In this document: positions 23,778-32,584 of the stretch, in pieces
Layout: each line of letters starts with the position of its first letter
How positions within the stretch are numbered: the first letter of the stretch is position 1
Origin: UQRS01 sp050946935
GTDB taxonomy: Bacteria; Bacillota; Clostridia; Oscillospirales; Acutalibacteraceae
NCBI GenBank assembly: GCA_050946935.1
Contig: JBMNVR010000017.1
Location: forward strand, 1 to 42,909
Length of the DNA stretch: 42,909 nt
Direction: 5' to 3'
Made by a program: the position numbers and the translations under genes
The notes under the pieces: model-generated
Told to the model about the DNA's origin: nothing
What the model saw: only the letters and a program-made list of their open reading frames with translations
Database searches by the model: none

Positions 23778-26700
23778 TTACTGCGCCAGGGCAAGGTTTT
23801 TCTCCAGCTCAGCCACGTTGAGCTGGAGCAGCTTGGAGACGCCCTTCTCCTGCATGGTCACGCCGTAAAGCATGTCGGCCTCCTCCATTGTGCCGCGCCG
23901 GTGGGTAATACAAATAAATTGCGTTTTATCCCCCATTTTATGCAAATACTCGGCAAACCGGTCGACGTTGATGTCGTCGAGAGCGGTCTCTACCTCATCC
24001 AGCATGCAGAAGGGGGGCGGATTGACTTTCATAATCGCAAAATAGATCGACAGCGCGATCAGCGCCTTCTCCCCACCCGAAAGCAGCTCGATAGACGAGA
24101 CCTTTTTGCCCGGCGGCTGTACGATAATCTCGATTCCGCTTTCCAACAGGTTGTCGGGATCGCTGAGCTGCAGCTCGCCTTTTCCACCGCCGAACAGCTC
24201 GGTAAAGACGGTGGAGAAATACCCGGCCACAGCCGTAAAGCCCTCTTTAAACTGCACCTCCATGCTTGCGGTCAGATCCTTGATCAGCCGGTGCAGCTCG
24301 GCTTTAGAGGTTTCGACATCCTCCAACTGAGCCTTCATGAAGGTATACCGCTCGCCGACCTCCTTATACTCCTCGATCGCGCCGACGTTAACGTTGCCGA
24401 GGCGCTTGATCTTCGCCTTGATCTCCTCCAGCCGGCGCTTGGCTGCGGCCGGCTCCTCCACCCGGATGCCGGAGGCCTCAGCCTCGCTCCGGGTCAGGCC
24501 GTATTCGTCAAAGAGGCGGCCGATAATCTCGTCATGCTCGCGGATCATAGCCTCCCTCCGCTCGGTCAGGCGAGCAAGCTCGCCGCTGAGACGCTCCTTG
24601 TTCTCCTGCCGTGCCTTCTCGTCCGCGCGCAGTCGGCCGGAGAGCGCCTCAGTTTCCATCCGGTCAGAGAGAAGCGAGGCAATCTGTGCCTCCAGCGCGG
24701 CGGCGTCGGCCTTTCTGGCTGCGATCGCGTCCCGGATGGCCGCAATCTGCCCGGACAGCTCATCATTTTTCGCGTTGAGCCCGGCCTGCTCCGCTTCGAT
24801 CTCGGCCTGCCGCGCCGTGCGGTTTCCGGCCGCCGTGCGAAGCTGCTCGGCAGCAAGGAGGCAGGCCTCCCGGTCCTTCTCGATCAGAGAGATGCGCAGC
24901 TTGCCCTCCCCCACCGCGGCGGACAATCGCTCCCGGCTGCGGGAAAGCTCGTCCCGGCCGCCGGTGGCTGCGTCAATCTCGCTTTGCAAAGCGGCCGATT
25001 GTTCCTCCAGCGCGGCTATATTCCGCTGCTCGGCCGTTTCGGCGGCGCGCAGTGTGTTCAGTCGTTCAGTCGCACCGGCCGTCTCGGCCTCCAGCTCGCG
25101 AAGGGCGCGCCGGCTTTCCTCCAGCGCGCCGGCAACCCGGCGTTCCTCCCCTTCGATGCGGATGAGGTCCTCATTGCAGGTCGTGATCCCGGCCTGCACG
25201 GCGGTCATCTCGGCCGTCGTTTTATCCAGCTCGGCCTGCGCACCGGACAGCTCTTCAGTCTTTTTCTCCGAAGCTTTTTTCAGCTCCTCCGCCTGCTTTT
25301 TCAACCGCTCAATTTCCCCCGACCGGCCAAGGAGGCCGGCGTTCCGGGCGAGCGAGCCGCCGGTCAGACTGCCTCCGGCGTTGACCACCTGCCCGTCGAG
25401 CGTGACAATCTTAAAGCGGTATCCGTATTTCCGCGCGACCGAAACGGCGGCGTCGATATCCTCCGCCACCACCGTGGCGCCAAGAAGATTGTCCATAATC
25501 TCCCGATATTTGGGATCGCAGTCCACCAGGGCGGCGGCCATGCCGACCACGCCGTCCAGCACGTCCAGCCCCTTCTCGTTCAGACGGCGTCCCTTGATGG
25601 TTGCAACCGGCAAAAAGGTGGCGCGGCCGCCCTTCTGCTGTTTTAAGAAGGCGATGGCTCGTTTGGCGTCCCCTTCGCTGTCGACGACAATATTCTGTAT
25701 CTTGTTGCCCAGCGCCGTTTCCACCGCGATCGCATAGGGCTTCTCCACCCGGATCAGACGGGAGACCGGTCCGTGCACGCCGGTCAGGCGGCCGGCCTCG
25801 GCCTCCTTCACGACCTGTTTGACCGCGCCCGAAAAGCCCTCCATGCTCTGCTCCAGATCGACCAGAATCCGTACCCGGCGCAGCTTCTCCCCCATATCGA
25901 GGCCGAGGGTGTCCAACTCTTTTTTCAGCCGGTCGCAGTCGGCGGCCCGGCTGGCTCGGCGCAGCTCATATCCCGAAAGCGTGTTTTGGGCAGAGGTTCT
26001 TGCTTCCTCCACCCGGACGCGGTCGGCGGTCAGCGCGGCCTGCTCGGTCTTCCATTTTTCAGCCTTCTGCGCCTGCTCAGCCGTGAGGGAAGCGACGGTC
26101 GTCTGCCGCGCCTCGATTTCCGCGATCGAGGAGGCGGCGGTCACCGCCCGCACCCGGCAGTCAGAGACCTCCTCCGACACGGCGTTGAGATTAAGCACAA
26201 GCTCCTCAATTTTGCGGGAGATGCCCTCGCTCCCCTGAATCAGGTTTTGCAGCTCGGCGTTTTTCTCCTCCAGCCGTTTCTGCTCATCGGAAATTTCCCG
26301 CTCCTTTTCGGCTGCCTCGGCCTGTTTTTTGGCGATCTCAGCCTCGGCCTCGGCAAAGCTCTGATCCAGGGTCTCCAGCTCCCGCGCAAGACGGGCGGCG
26401 GTTTCTCCGTTGTGGAAAATGGTATTCTCCAAAACGGCGATATCCCCTTCCTTGCGGGCAGATTGCTCCTCTATCTCCGCAATCAGGCGGCGGGCGTCAT
26501 CGATCGCAACCGCCAGCTCCTGTACCCGCCGTGCGGCCGCCTCGGTTTCTTCATCAATACGGCCGAGGTCGCCCTCCGTTTCCCTGTACTGGGCCTCGGC
26601 CAGCTCAATTTTTTCCTCCTGCGCGCGCAAAAGCTCCCCCGCGCGGGAGAGGGTGTGCAGCCACAGCCCGATCTCCAGCTCGCGCTTTTCGGCGCTGTAT

Positions 26701-27350
26701 TCGAGAAAGGCCTCCGCCTTTTTGCTCTGCTCAGCCAGAGGGCCGACCCGGTCTTCCAGCTCGGCCAGTATGTCGCGCAGACGAAGCAGATTTTCCTCCG
26801 CCCGGTCAAGCTTGCGTTCAGCCTCAAGCTTGCGATAGCGGTATTTGGAAATGCCCGCCGCCTCTTCAAAAATATCGCGGCGCTCATTCGATTTGCTGCC
26901 AACAATGCTGTCGATCTTCCCCTGCCCGATCATAGAGTAGCCGTCCCTGCCAAGTCCTGTATCCATGAAAAGCTCGTGAATGTTTTTGAGCAGAACGGTC
27001 GCTTTGTTGATCTGGTACTCGCTCTCACCCGAACGATAGTAGCGCCGGGTGATCGAAACGGTATCGTTGTCGAAATTCAGGCTGCGGTCGCTGTTGTCGA
27101 TGGTCAGCGTCACCTCGGCAAAGCCCTGCGGCCGACGCGCAGCCGTCCCGCCGAAAATGACATCTTCCATTTTATGGCTGCGGAGGGTTTTGGTCGACTG
27201 CTCGCCCAGCACCCAGCGCACCGCGTCGGAAATGTTGCTCTTTCCGCTGCCGTTCGGCCCGACCACCGCGGTAATGCCCCTTCCAAAGGTCAGCACCGTT
27301 TTATCGGCAAAGGACTTAAAGCCCTGTGCTTCAATGGATTTCAGCAGCAA
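23778..27350 (-). CDS. smc: chromosome segregation protein SMC
   Basis: An 1190-residue SMC ATPase: Walker A GPNGSGKSN at 31-39, long coiled coils of about 170-500 and 670-1010 residues, and a hinge about 510-660 (FSGAVKQVVKEAEAGRL, ATFLPVATIKGRRLN, VNAGGSLTGGS). The C-terminal head has the LLSGGEKALIALSIYFAI signature and Walker B PFCMLDEVETALDD. The start is TTG 27350, eight bases behind GGGGAGG, overlapping the upstream stop by 10 bases. It acts with ScpA/ScpB, which are not in the window. No frameshift is seen over 3.5 kb. Confidence 0.98.
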   Translation of the reverse strand: MLLKSIEAQGFKSFADKTVLTFGRGITAVVGPNGSGKSNISDAVRWVLGEQSTKTLRSHKMEDVIFGGTAARRPQGFAEVTLTIDNSDRSLNFDNDTVSITRRYYRSGESEYQINKATVLLKNIHELFMDTGLGRDGYSMIGQGKIDSIVGSKSNERRDIFEEAAGISKYRYRKLEAERKLDRAEENLLRLRDILAELEDRVGPLAEQSKKAEAFLEYSAEKRELEIGLWLHTLSRAGELLRAQEEKIELAEAQYRETEGDLGRIDEETEAAARRVQELAVAIDDARRLIAEIEEQSARKEGDIAVLENTIFHNGETAARLARELETLDQSFAEAEAEIAKKQAEAAEKEREISDEQKRLEEKNAELQNLIQGSEGISRKIEELVLNLNAVSEEVSDCRVRAVTAASSIAEIEARQTTVASLTAEQAQKAEKWKTEQAALTADRVRVEEARTSAQNTLSGYELRRASRAADCDRLKKELDTLGLDMGEKLRRVRILVDLEQSMEGFSGAVKQVVKEAEAGRLTGVHGPVSRLIRVEKPYAIAVETALGNKIQNIVVDSEGDAKRAIAFLKQQKGGRATFLPVATIKGRRLNEKGLDVLDGVVGMAAALVDCDPKYREIMDNLLGATVVAEDIDAAVSVARKYGYRFKIVTLDGQVVNAGGSLTGGSLARNAGLLGRSGEIERLKKQAEELKKASEKKTEELSGAQAELDKTTAEMTAVQAGITTCNEDLIRIEGEERRVAGALEESRRALRELEAETAGATERLNTLRAAETAEQRNIAALEEQSAALQSEIDAATGGRDELSRSRERLSAAVGEGKLRISLIEKDREACLLAAEQLRTAAGNRTARQAEIEAEQAGLNAKNDELSGQIAAIRDAIAARKADAAALEAQIASLLSDRMETEALSGRLRADEKARQENKERLSGELARLTERREAMIREHDEIIGRLFDEYGLTRSEAEASGIRVEEPAAAKRRLEEIKAKIKRLGNVNVGAIEEYKEVGERYTFMKAQLEDVETSKAELHRLIKDLTASMEVQFKEGFTAVAGYFSTVFTELFGGGKGELQLSDPDNLLESGIEIIVQPPGKKVSSIELLSGGEKALIALSIYFAIMKVNPPPFCMLDEVETALDDINVDRFAEYLHKMGDKTQFICITHRRGTMEEADMLYGVTMQEKGVSKLLQLNVAELEKNLALAQ

Positions 27351-28354
27351 GTCGGTTTCCTCCCCTTTATCATTTCAAACCTTCCCGGCACAACCGCCGG
27401 AGATTCCTGTATTTTCACATTCCAGCCCCCTTTTTCGAGGGCGACGATATTACACCGGCGCTGGCCGGCCGCCTTCGACCTCTCCCCCGGTCCGACGAGG
27501 AGGGTATACGTCCCCTTCTCCCGCCCGGCGAAGGCTGCCGCAAAGGCTTCGAGATACCGGCGGCCGTAGCACAGCTCGCTGAAGGCGGGGTGCCATGGCC
27601 CGGCCAGCAGGCTTTCTTCCTTCACTGTATGGAGGCCAAGCCGGATCACCCGGACTCCGGCCGTCTCAAACCGGCCGAGCAGCCGGGCGCAGAGGGAGAC
27701 GGCCGCCTCCAGACTCTGCGGCACATACTCTCCCGCCTCATACAGCCGGGCGACCTCCGTCCCCCGAAGCACAAGCAGTGGGTAAATGCGCACCGTCTCC
27801 GGCTGGAGGGCGATCAGCCGCTCGGCTGTGCGGAGCGCCCCCGCGTCGCTGTCCCCCGGCAGGCCGGTCATCATCTGAAGTCCCAGAGAAAAGCCGCACG
27901 CCCTGATCATAGCCGCGGCCGTTTCGACGTCGCGCGGCGTATGTCCCCTGCGGTTTTTCTCCAGCACCTCGTCTTCCATGCTCTGCGCGCCAAGCTCGAT
28001 GGCGGTCACTCCGCGGGCGGCAAGCAGACCGAGCACCTCCCGATCAATGGCGTCCGGCCGGGTGGAAATCCGGATGCCCTGCACCGCGCCCGAGCGGACA
28101 AAGGGGCAGGCGGCGTCCAGCAGGCGCAGCATCTCCCCCCTGTTGATGGCGGTGAAACTGCCGCCGAAAAAGGCGATTTCAGCCGTTTTTGCCCCGCCGA
28201 AGCCGGTTTCAATCCCCCGGCGGACGGCGGCCTCCACCTCCTCCGCCGTAGGGAGGGCGACCTGCCCCGTGATCGCCCGCTGGTCGCAGAAGCTGCATCG
28301 GTGCGGACAGCCAAGGTGGGGAACAAATATGGAAATATTCGCGTGACGGCCCAT
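27341..28354 (-). CDS. Elp3-like radical SAM protein without acetyltransferase domain
   Basis: A 337-residue radical SAM enzyme. The cluster motif CPHRCSFCDQRAITGQ lies at about residues 16-31, followed by EIAFFGGSFTAI, GIRISTRPDAID, AIELGAQSMEDEVLEKNRRG and LQMMTGLPGDS, as in Elp3/YhcC-type proteins. The KAT/GNAT domain of true Elp3 is absent. Its reaction is unknown; a tRNA-related role is only guessed from the family. ATG 28354 has AAAGGAG. Translationally coupled to smc by a 10-base overlap, a neighbourhood seen across Clostridia. Confidence 0.88.
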   Translation of the reverse strand: MGRHANISIFVPHLGCPHRCSFCDQRAITGQVALPTAEEVEAAVRRGIETGFGGAKTAEIAFFGGSFTAINRGEMLRLLDAACPFVRSGAVQGIRISTRPDAIDREVLGLLAARGVTAIELGAQSMEDEVLEKNRRGHTPRDVETAAAMIRACGFSLGLQMMTGLPGDSDAGALRTAERLIALQPETVRIYPLLVLRGTEVARLYEAGEYVPQSLEAAVSLCARLLGRFETAGVRVIRLGLHTVKEESLLAGPWHPAFSELCYGRRYLEAFAAAFAGREKGTYTLLVGPGERSKAAGQRRCNIVALEKGGWNVKIQESPAVVPGRFEMIKGRKPTCC

Positions 28355-28472
28355 GCGGACACCCGCTCCTTTCCCTCTGATTTAAAACGGCGAAAAGCCG
28401 GCCGGCCCGTACGGTTTTCCCGCACAGTTTTTCGGCCGCTCCGCGAAGCCGCGCCGGAAAATCGGCAGAGGG

Positions 28473-29162
28473 TCAGATTTCCTCCCCCATCAGTTGCAAG
28501 GCTTGGTGCGCGGCGTCCTGCTCGGCCTCCTTCTTGCTGCGACCGGTGCCGCGCCCGATCACGTTGGAGTTCAGATGCACCTCAACCATAAAACGTTTGT
28601 CGTGATCCGGCCCGCTCTCCCCAGTCAGGACATAGTCGACCTGCTCCTCCGGGTTCTTTTGAATAATCTCCTGCAAAGCGGTTTTGTAGTCCTTAAAGGC
28701 CGGCTTGTGCCCGAATTCCTCGATAGCGCCGGCCACATAACCCATGATAAACCGGCTCGCGGCATTGATCCCGCCGTCAAGATAGATCGCGGCGATCAGC
28801 GCCTCAAACGCGTCGGCCAGAATCGAGGGACGCTCCCGGCCGCCATTCTGGCTCTCTCCCTTGCCAAGCAGGAGATACCCGCCAAGTCCCAGCGCAAGCG
28901 CGAACTTGTGCAGGGATTTCTCGCACACCAGTGCGGCGCGCAGCTTGGTCAGCTCCCCTTCCGGCAAATGTGTGAAGTGGAGGAAAATATGCTTGGACAC
29001 GACGATCGAAAGCACTGCGTCGCCCAAAAACTCCAGCCGCTCGTTGGAGGCCTCTCCCCCCTTGACCTCATTCGCGTAAGAGGAATGACAGAGCGCCCGG
29101 TGCAAAAGCTGTGAATTTTGAAAGCTGTATCCGATTTTTTGTTCCAGTTCGGTCATTTTCAA
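28473..29162 (-). CDS. rnc: ribonuclease III
   Basis: A 229-residue dsRNA endonuclease that processes rRNA precursors. The signature NERLEFLGDAVLSIVV lies near residues 40-55, the second acidic pair is in ADAFEALIAAIYLDGG, and a C-terminal dsRNA-binding domain spans about 157-226 (YKTALQEIIQ, VIGRGTGRSKKEAEQDAA). I take TTG 29162, seven bases after GGAAGG; ATG 29156, two codons later, is an alternative with a longer spacing. Sits between plsX and the Elp3-like gene. Confidence 0.97.
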   Translation of the reverse strand: MKMTELEQKIGYSFQNSQLLHRALCHSSYANEVKGGEASNERLEFLGDAVLSIVVSKHIFLHFTHLPEGELTKLRAALVCEKSLHKFALALGLGGYLLLGKGESQNGGRERPSILADAFEALIAAIYLDGGINAASRFIMGYVAGAIEEFGHKPAFKDYKTALQEIIQKNPEEQVDYVLTGESGPDHDKRFMVEVHLNSNVIGRGTGRSKKEAEQDAAHQALQLMGEEI

Positions 29163-29191
29163 GGATCGTCCTTCCTGTCGTTTTAAAGGGT

Positions 29192-30211
29192 TTATTCCGC
29201 CGGATTCGATGCCGGCTCCTTACCGAGGGCAACCAGCTCGGCCGAAATTTTTTCGATCACTCCGCCGGCGGCATAGGCGGCCGCCTGCCGGATCGCATTC
29301 TTGATCGCGGTCGCGTCGGAGCTGCCGTGCGCCTTGATGACCGGCTTCGCAATCCCCATCAGAGGCGCGCCGCCGACCTCGGTATAATCCATGGCTTTTT
29401 TAAGCTCCTTTAAGCCCGGCATGACCATCATGGCCGCCAGCTTTCCGGCAAAATTGCGTTTGAACACGCCCTTGATCATCCCCATCAGAGTGGCGGCCAC
29501 CCCCTCGGTCAATTTCAGGACGACGTTGCCGGTAAAGCCGTCGGCCACTGCAATGTCGCAAACCCCGCTGTTGAGGTCGCGGGCCTCCACATTTCCGATG
29601 AAATGAACCGGCGCCTTTTTCAGCAGATCGTAGGCTTCCAACTGCAAAGCGCCGCCCTTGGTCTCCTCCGTGCCGATGTTGACCAGGCCGACGGTGGGAT
29701 TCCGCACACCGCACGCCTTCTCCAGATACACCGAGGCCATCACGGCAAACTGCGCCAGCATCTCCGCCCGGCAGTCGGCATTGGCCCCCACGTCGGTCAG
29801 GAGGTAATGCCCGGTCGCCGTCGGCAGATAGGTGCAAAGCGCCGCGCGCTTTACCCCCTTGATCCGCTTGACAATAAAGGTCGCGCCGACCACGATGGCT
29901 CCCGTACTCCCGGCCGAAACAAAGGCGTCTCCCTCTCCCGCAGCCAGGGCAGAGAGGGCCACCGCCATCGAACTGTCTTTTTTGGATTTGATGATTTCTC
30001 CCGGCTCGTCATGCATGGTAATGACTGCGGCAGTGTGCAAAATCTCCATCCCGGAGAGGGAGATTCCGTTCTCGGCCGCACAGGATTTGATCCTTTCCTC
30101 ATCCCCTACCAGAAGAATCTCCACCCCCTGCTCGTCGACCGCCTGCCGCGCGCCCGCGATCACCGACAGCGGGGCGTTGTCTCCGCCGAATGCGTCCACA
30201 ATAATTTTCAT
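29192..30211 (-). CDS. plsX: phosphate acyltransferase PlsX
   Basis: A 339-residue enzyme making acyl-phosphate from acyl-ACP, first step of phosphatidic acid synthesis with PlsY. Family segments are IIVDAFGGDNAPLSVIAGA, FVSAGSTGAIVVGATFI, LLTDVGANADCRAEML, VGLVNIGTEETKGG, ICDIAVADGFTGN-type VCDIAVADGFTGNVVLK and HGSSDATAIKNAIRQAA. ATG 30211 has GGGATGGGG upstream. The acyl carrier protein gene usually between plsX and rnc is not there; only 29 bases separate them. Confidence 0.96.
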   Translation of the reverse strand: MKIIVDAFGGDNAPLSVIAGARQAVDEQGVEILLVGDEERIKSCAAENGISLSGMEILHTAAVITMHDEPGEIIKSKKDSSMAVALSALAAGEGDAFVSAGSTGAIVVGATFIVKRIKGVKRAALCTYLPTATGHYLLTDVGANADCRAEMLAQFAVMASVYLEKACGVRNPTVGLVNIGTEETKGGALQLEAYDLLKKAPVHFIGNVEARDLNSGVCDIAVADGFTGNVVLKLTEGVAATLMGMIKGVFKRNFAGKLAAMMVMPGLKELKKAMDYTEVGGAPLMGIAKPVIKAHGSSDATAIKNAIRQAAAYAAGGVIEKISAELVALGKEPASNPAE

Positions 30212-30333
30212 ATGTATACCCCATCCCTTTCGATCTGTATCCTGATCTCCGCTTTCTTCGCGCCGCCGCGTTTTTTCAAAACAGCAACGGTCTCTCCCTC
30301 CCTGGGGAGGGAAGCTCTCGGACAAGCGGCTTG

Positions 30334-31659
30334 TCAAACAAATATCTTGTCCGTAATATTCTGTGCAAACCAGTCAAGCGAACGGCGGGACAATGCCGCG
30401 TACCGCTCCCGCTTGTCCCGGATGTGCGGCTCGATCGGCGGCAGAATGCCGAAATTCGCCCCCATAGGCTGGAATTTCTCGACCGTGGGATCACTGATAT
30501 ATCCGGCCAGCGCCCCCATCATGGTGAATTTCGGCAGCAGCAGCGGCTCCATCCCCCCGACCGCGCGCACTGCGTTGATGCCGGCCAGTATCCCGGAAGA
30601 GGCCGATTCCATATACCCCTCCACCCCGCAGAGCTGGCCGGCGAAGAACAGCTCCGGCCGGCCGCGCATGGCATAGCCGGCGTTCAGAAGCTTCGGCGAG
30701 CAAAGAAAGGAGTTGCGGTGCATCACGCCGTAGCGTACGAACTCCGCGTCCTCCAGCCCAGGCAGCAGGGAGAAAATCCGCTTCTGCTCCCCGAATTTCA
30801 GGTTGGTCTGGAACCCGACCAGGTTATAGAGAGTGCCGCCGGCATTCTCCCGCCGGAGCTGTGCGACCGCCCAGGGACGATGCCCCGTCCGCGGATCGCG
30901 CAGACCGACCGGCTTCAGCGGTCCGAACCGCATAGTGTCGGCGCCGCGGCGGGCCATAACCTCGATTGGCATGCAGCCCTCGTACACCGTCATGGGACGA
31001 TCAAAATCCTTGAGCGGCGCGGTCTCCCCCTCCGCCAGTGCAGCGTAGAAGCGTTCGTATTCCTCTTTATTCATCGGGAGGTTGAGATAATCTCCCTCCT
31101 CCGCCTCTCCCCGGCCGTAGCGGGAGGCGCGAAAGGCGATGTCCATATTCACGCTGTCAGCCGTCACGATCGGCGCGGCCGCATCGTAAAAGCTGAGATA
31201 TTCGCTGCCGCAGACCCGGCGAATCTCCTCCGCCAGGCGGCCGTCGGTCAGCGGTCCGGTGGCGACCACTGTCACGCCCTCCTCCGGCAAGGCCTCCTGC
31301 CGGCGGGCGATCAGCCGGATATTCGGATGATTCCGAATTTTTTCGGTAATATAGGCGGAGAATGCCTCCCGGTCGACGGCCAGCGCGCCGCCCGCCGCAA
31401 CCGAGGAGACGGCGGCCGCCTCCATACACAGAGAGCCGAAGTGCCGCATCTCCTCTTTCAGCAGGCCGGCAGCCGAATCGACCCGCGCCGCCTTGAGCGA
31501 GTTGGAGCAGACCAGCTCGGCCAGCAACGGCGAGTGATGAGCCGGCGACATCTCCCGCGGCTTCATTTCAATCAGATCGACCCGCGCCCCTCTCGAGGCG
31601 GCGGCAAAGGCCGCTTCGCACCCGCAAAGGCCGGCGCCGATCACGGTAATTTTCTGCAT
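30334..31659 (-). CDS. trmFO: methylenetetrahydrofolate-tRNA-(uracil-5-)-methyltransferase TrmFO
   Basis: A 441-residue flavoprotein that methylates U54 of tRNA using methylene-THF. The N-terminal FAD-binding fold starts ITVIGAGLCGCEAAFAAA. Further marks are LAELVCSNSLKAARVDSAAG, YEGCMPIEVMARRGADTMRF with the catalytic Cys, and LFFAGQLCGVEGYMESASSG. ATG 31659 follows AAAGGAGG. It is in the dprA-topA-trmFO order of Firmicutes, but with one extra gene between topA and trmFO. Confidence 0.97.
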   Translation of the reverse strand: MQKITVIGAGLCGCEAAFAAASRGARVDLIEMKPREMSPAHHSPLLAELVCSNSLKAARVDSAAGLLKEEMRHFGSLCMEAAAVSSVAAGGALAVDREAFSAYITEKIRNHPNIRLIARRQEALPEEGVTVVATGPLTDGRLAEEIRRVCGSEYLSFYDAAAPIVTADSVNMDIAFRASRYGRGEAEEGDYLNLPMNKEEYERFYAALAEGETAPLKDFDRPMTVYEGCMPIEVMARRGADTMRFGPLKPVGLRDPRTGHRPWAVAQLRRENAGGTLYNLVGFQTNLKFGEQKRIFSLLPGLEDAEFVRYGVMHRNSFLCSPKLLNAGYAMRGRPELFFAGQLCGVEGYMESASSGILAGINAVRAVGGMEPLLLPKFTMMGALAGYISDPTVEKFQPMGANFGILPPIEPHIRDKRERYAALSRRSLDWFAQNITDKIFV

Positions 31660-31698
31660 ATTCGTTTTCCGGCCTCCTTTGACGGAGGGCCTCTCCTC

Positions 31699-32484
31699 TC
31701 AGACAAAATCAGACAGGGGCGAGGGGACCTCTCCCGCCGCCGGCACGGTCAGGGCATAGAGATAGGCGTTGCCCGACTTCCCCACCCGCCGCGCCAGGCC
31801 GAGGCGGTACAGCAGGCCCATCAGACCGGAAGCGTCGCCCGGTCGCAGTCCGGCCGCCTCCGCCGCGTCGCGGGAAGTAAAAGGATCCGGCAGTCCCTCC
31901 GGATCGGGCAGGAGCTGGAGATAATCCTCCGGCCGGCGAAACCAGGCTTCCCCCTCCAGCGAGAGCGGAATCCGGTCCTGCCGGGCGTAGCCCCGGCGGT
32001 TGCGGCGGCTTTTCGGCACAGGGAGGCGAATCTCAATCCAATCCATCAGTAAAACGCAAAGGTGAAAATTCGGATGGGTCAAAAACGGCTCAATCCGGTA
32101 TAACTCGGGCAGCACGTCCAGCACCCGACCCGCCTTGGGCGACCGGCGGCGGGAAACCTCCTCCCCTGTGGCGGGGTCTATGACGGACAGCCATTTCCGG
32201 CGCGCGACCGGGTACACCACCGTGACCCGTGCCGCCTCTAAAAACGCGGTGAGCTTGGGGCGCAGCGGCGTGAAGGAGCCGGTCTGAATCTCGATGATCC
32301 CATCCTCGCCCACGATGTCGGCGACATACCGGCCGACCGGCACCTCACGCCGGACGGCCAGCGGCTCAAAATAAGCCTTCAGCACGGCATGGAGGGTTTT
32401 CTCCCCCAACGTGCCGATGCCGTTTTGCTCCCGCTCGCCGCGCAGCACAAGGTCGCAGCTTTCCAAAAAACGCAGCTGATCCAT
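31699..32484 (-). CDS. unrecognised protein with PD-(D/E)XK-like and winged-helix regions
   Basis: A 261-residue intact protein I do not recognise. The N-terminal part reads like a PD-(D/E)XK nuclease core: helix LGEKTLHAVLKAYFEP with E28, a hairpin GRYVADIV with D56, then GIIEIQTGS with E65 and Q67. That is the D-x(8)-E-x-Q spacing; Gln in the Lys position is known for the restriction enzyme BglII. A following strand-helix (RVTVVYPVARRKWLSVI) continues the fold. The C-terminal part, about 200-250, looks like a winged helix (TSRDAAEAAGLRPGDASGLM, LLYRLGLARRVGKSGN, AYLYAL). ATG 32484 follows AAAGGA. It lies between topA and trmFO. Nuclease activity is an inference. Confidence 0.85.
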   Translation of the reverse strand: MDQLRFLESCDLVLRGEREQNGIGTLGEKTLHAVLKAYFEPLAVRREVPVGRYVADIVGEDGIIEIQTGSFTPLRPKLTAFLEAARVTVVYPVARRKWLSVIDPATGEEVSRRRSPKAGRVLDVLPELYRIEPFLTHPNFHLCVLLMDWIEIRLPVPKSRRNRRGYARQDRIPLSLEGEAWFRRPEDYLQLLPDPEGLPDPFTSRDAAEAAGLRPGDASGLMGLLYRLGLARRVGKSGNAYLYALTVPAAGEVPSPLSDFV

Positions 32485-32517
32485 CCCGCAAGCATCCTTT
32501 CAGAATTTTCACTCCGG

Positions 32518-32551
32518 CCGGTTTTCCTCTTTAAACAAACAGGAAAACCGG
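32518..32551. repeat. 11-bp inverted repeat downstream of topA
   Basis: CCGGTTTTCCT (32518-32528) and AGGAAAACCGG (32541-32551) with a 12-base loop. On the minus strand no T tract follows, so it is more likely a processing or stability hairpin between topA and the next gene than a strong terminator. Confidence 0.55.
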
Positions 32552-32584
32552 ATCCATGAAAACCTCATACACAAAAGGGATGTG

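Noticed and set aside
23730..27569. Long plus-strand open frames opposite smc (about 470-640 codons each)
   Set aside because: Ser/Arg- or Leu/Gly-rich low-complexity translations typical of antisense frames in GC-rich genes; smc is intact on the other strand.
30288..30315. CCCTCC/GGAGGG hairpin between trmFO and plsX as a terminator
   Set aside because: No T tract follows on either strand within the needed distance; left as a minor secondary structure.
30331..32052. Plus-strand open frame opposite trmFO and the nuclease-like gene
   Set aside because: Antisense shadow; composition rich in Arg, Gly and Pro without motifs.
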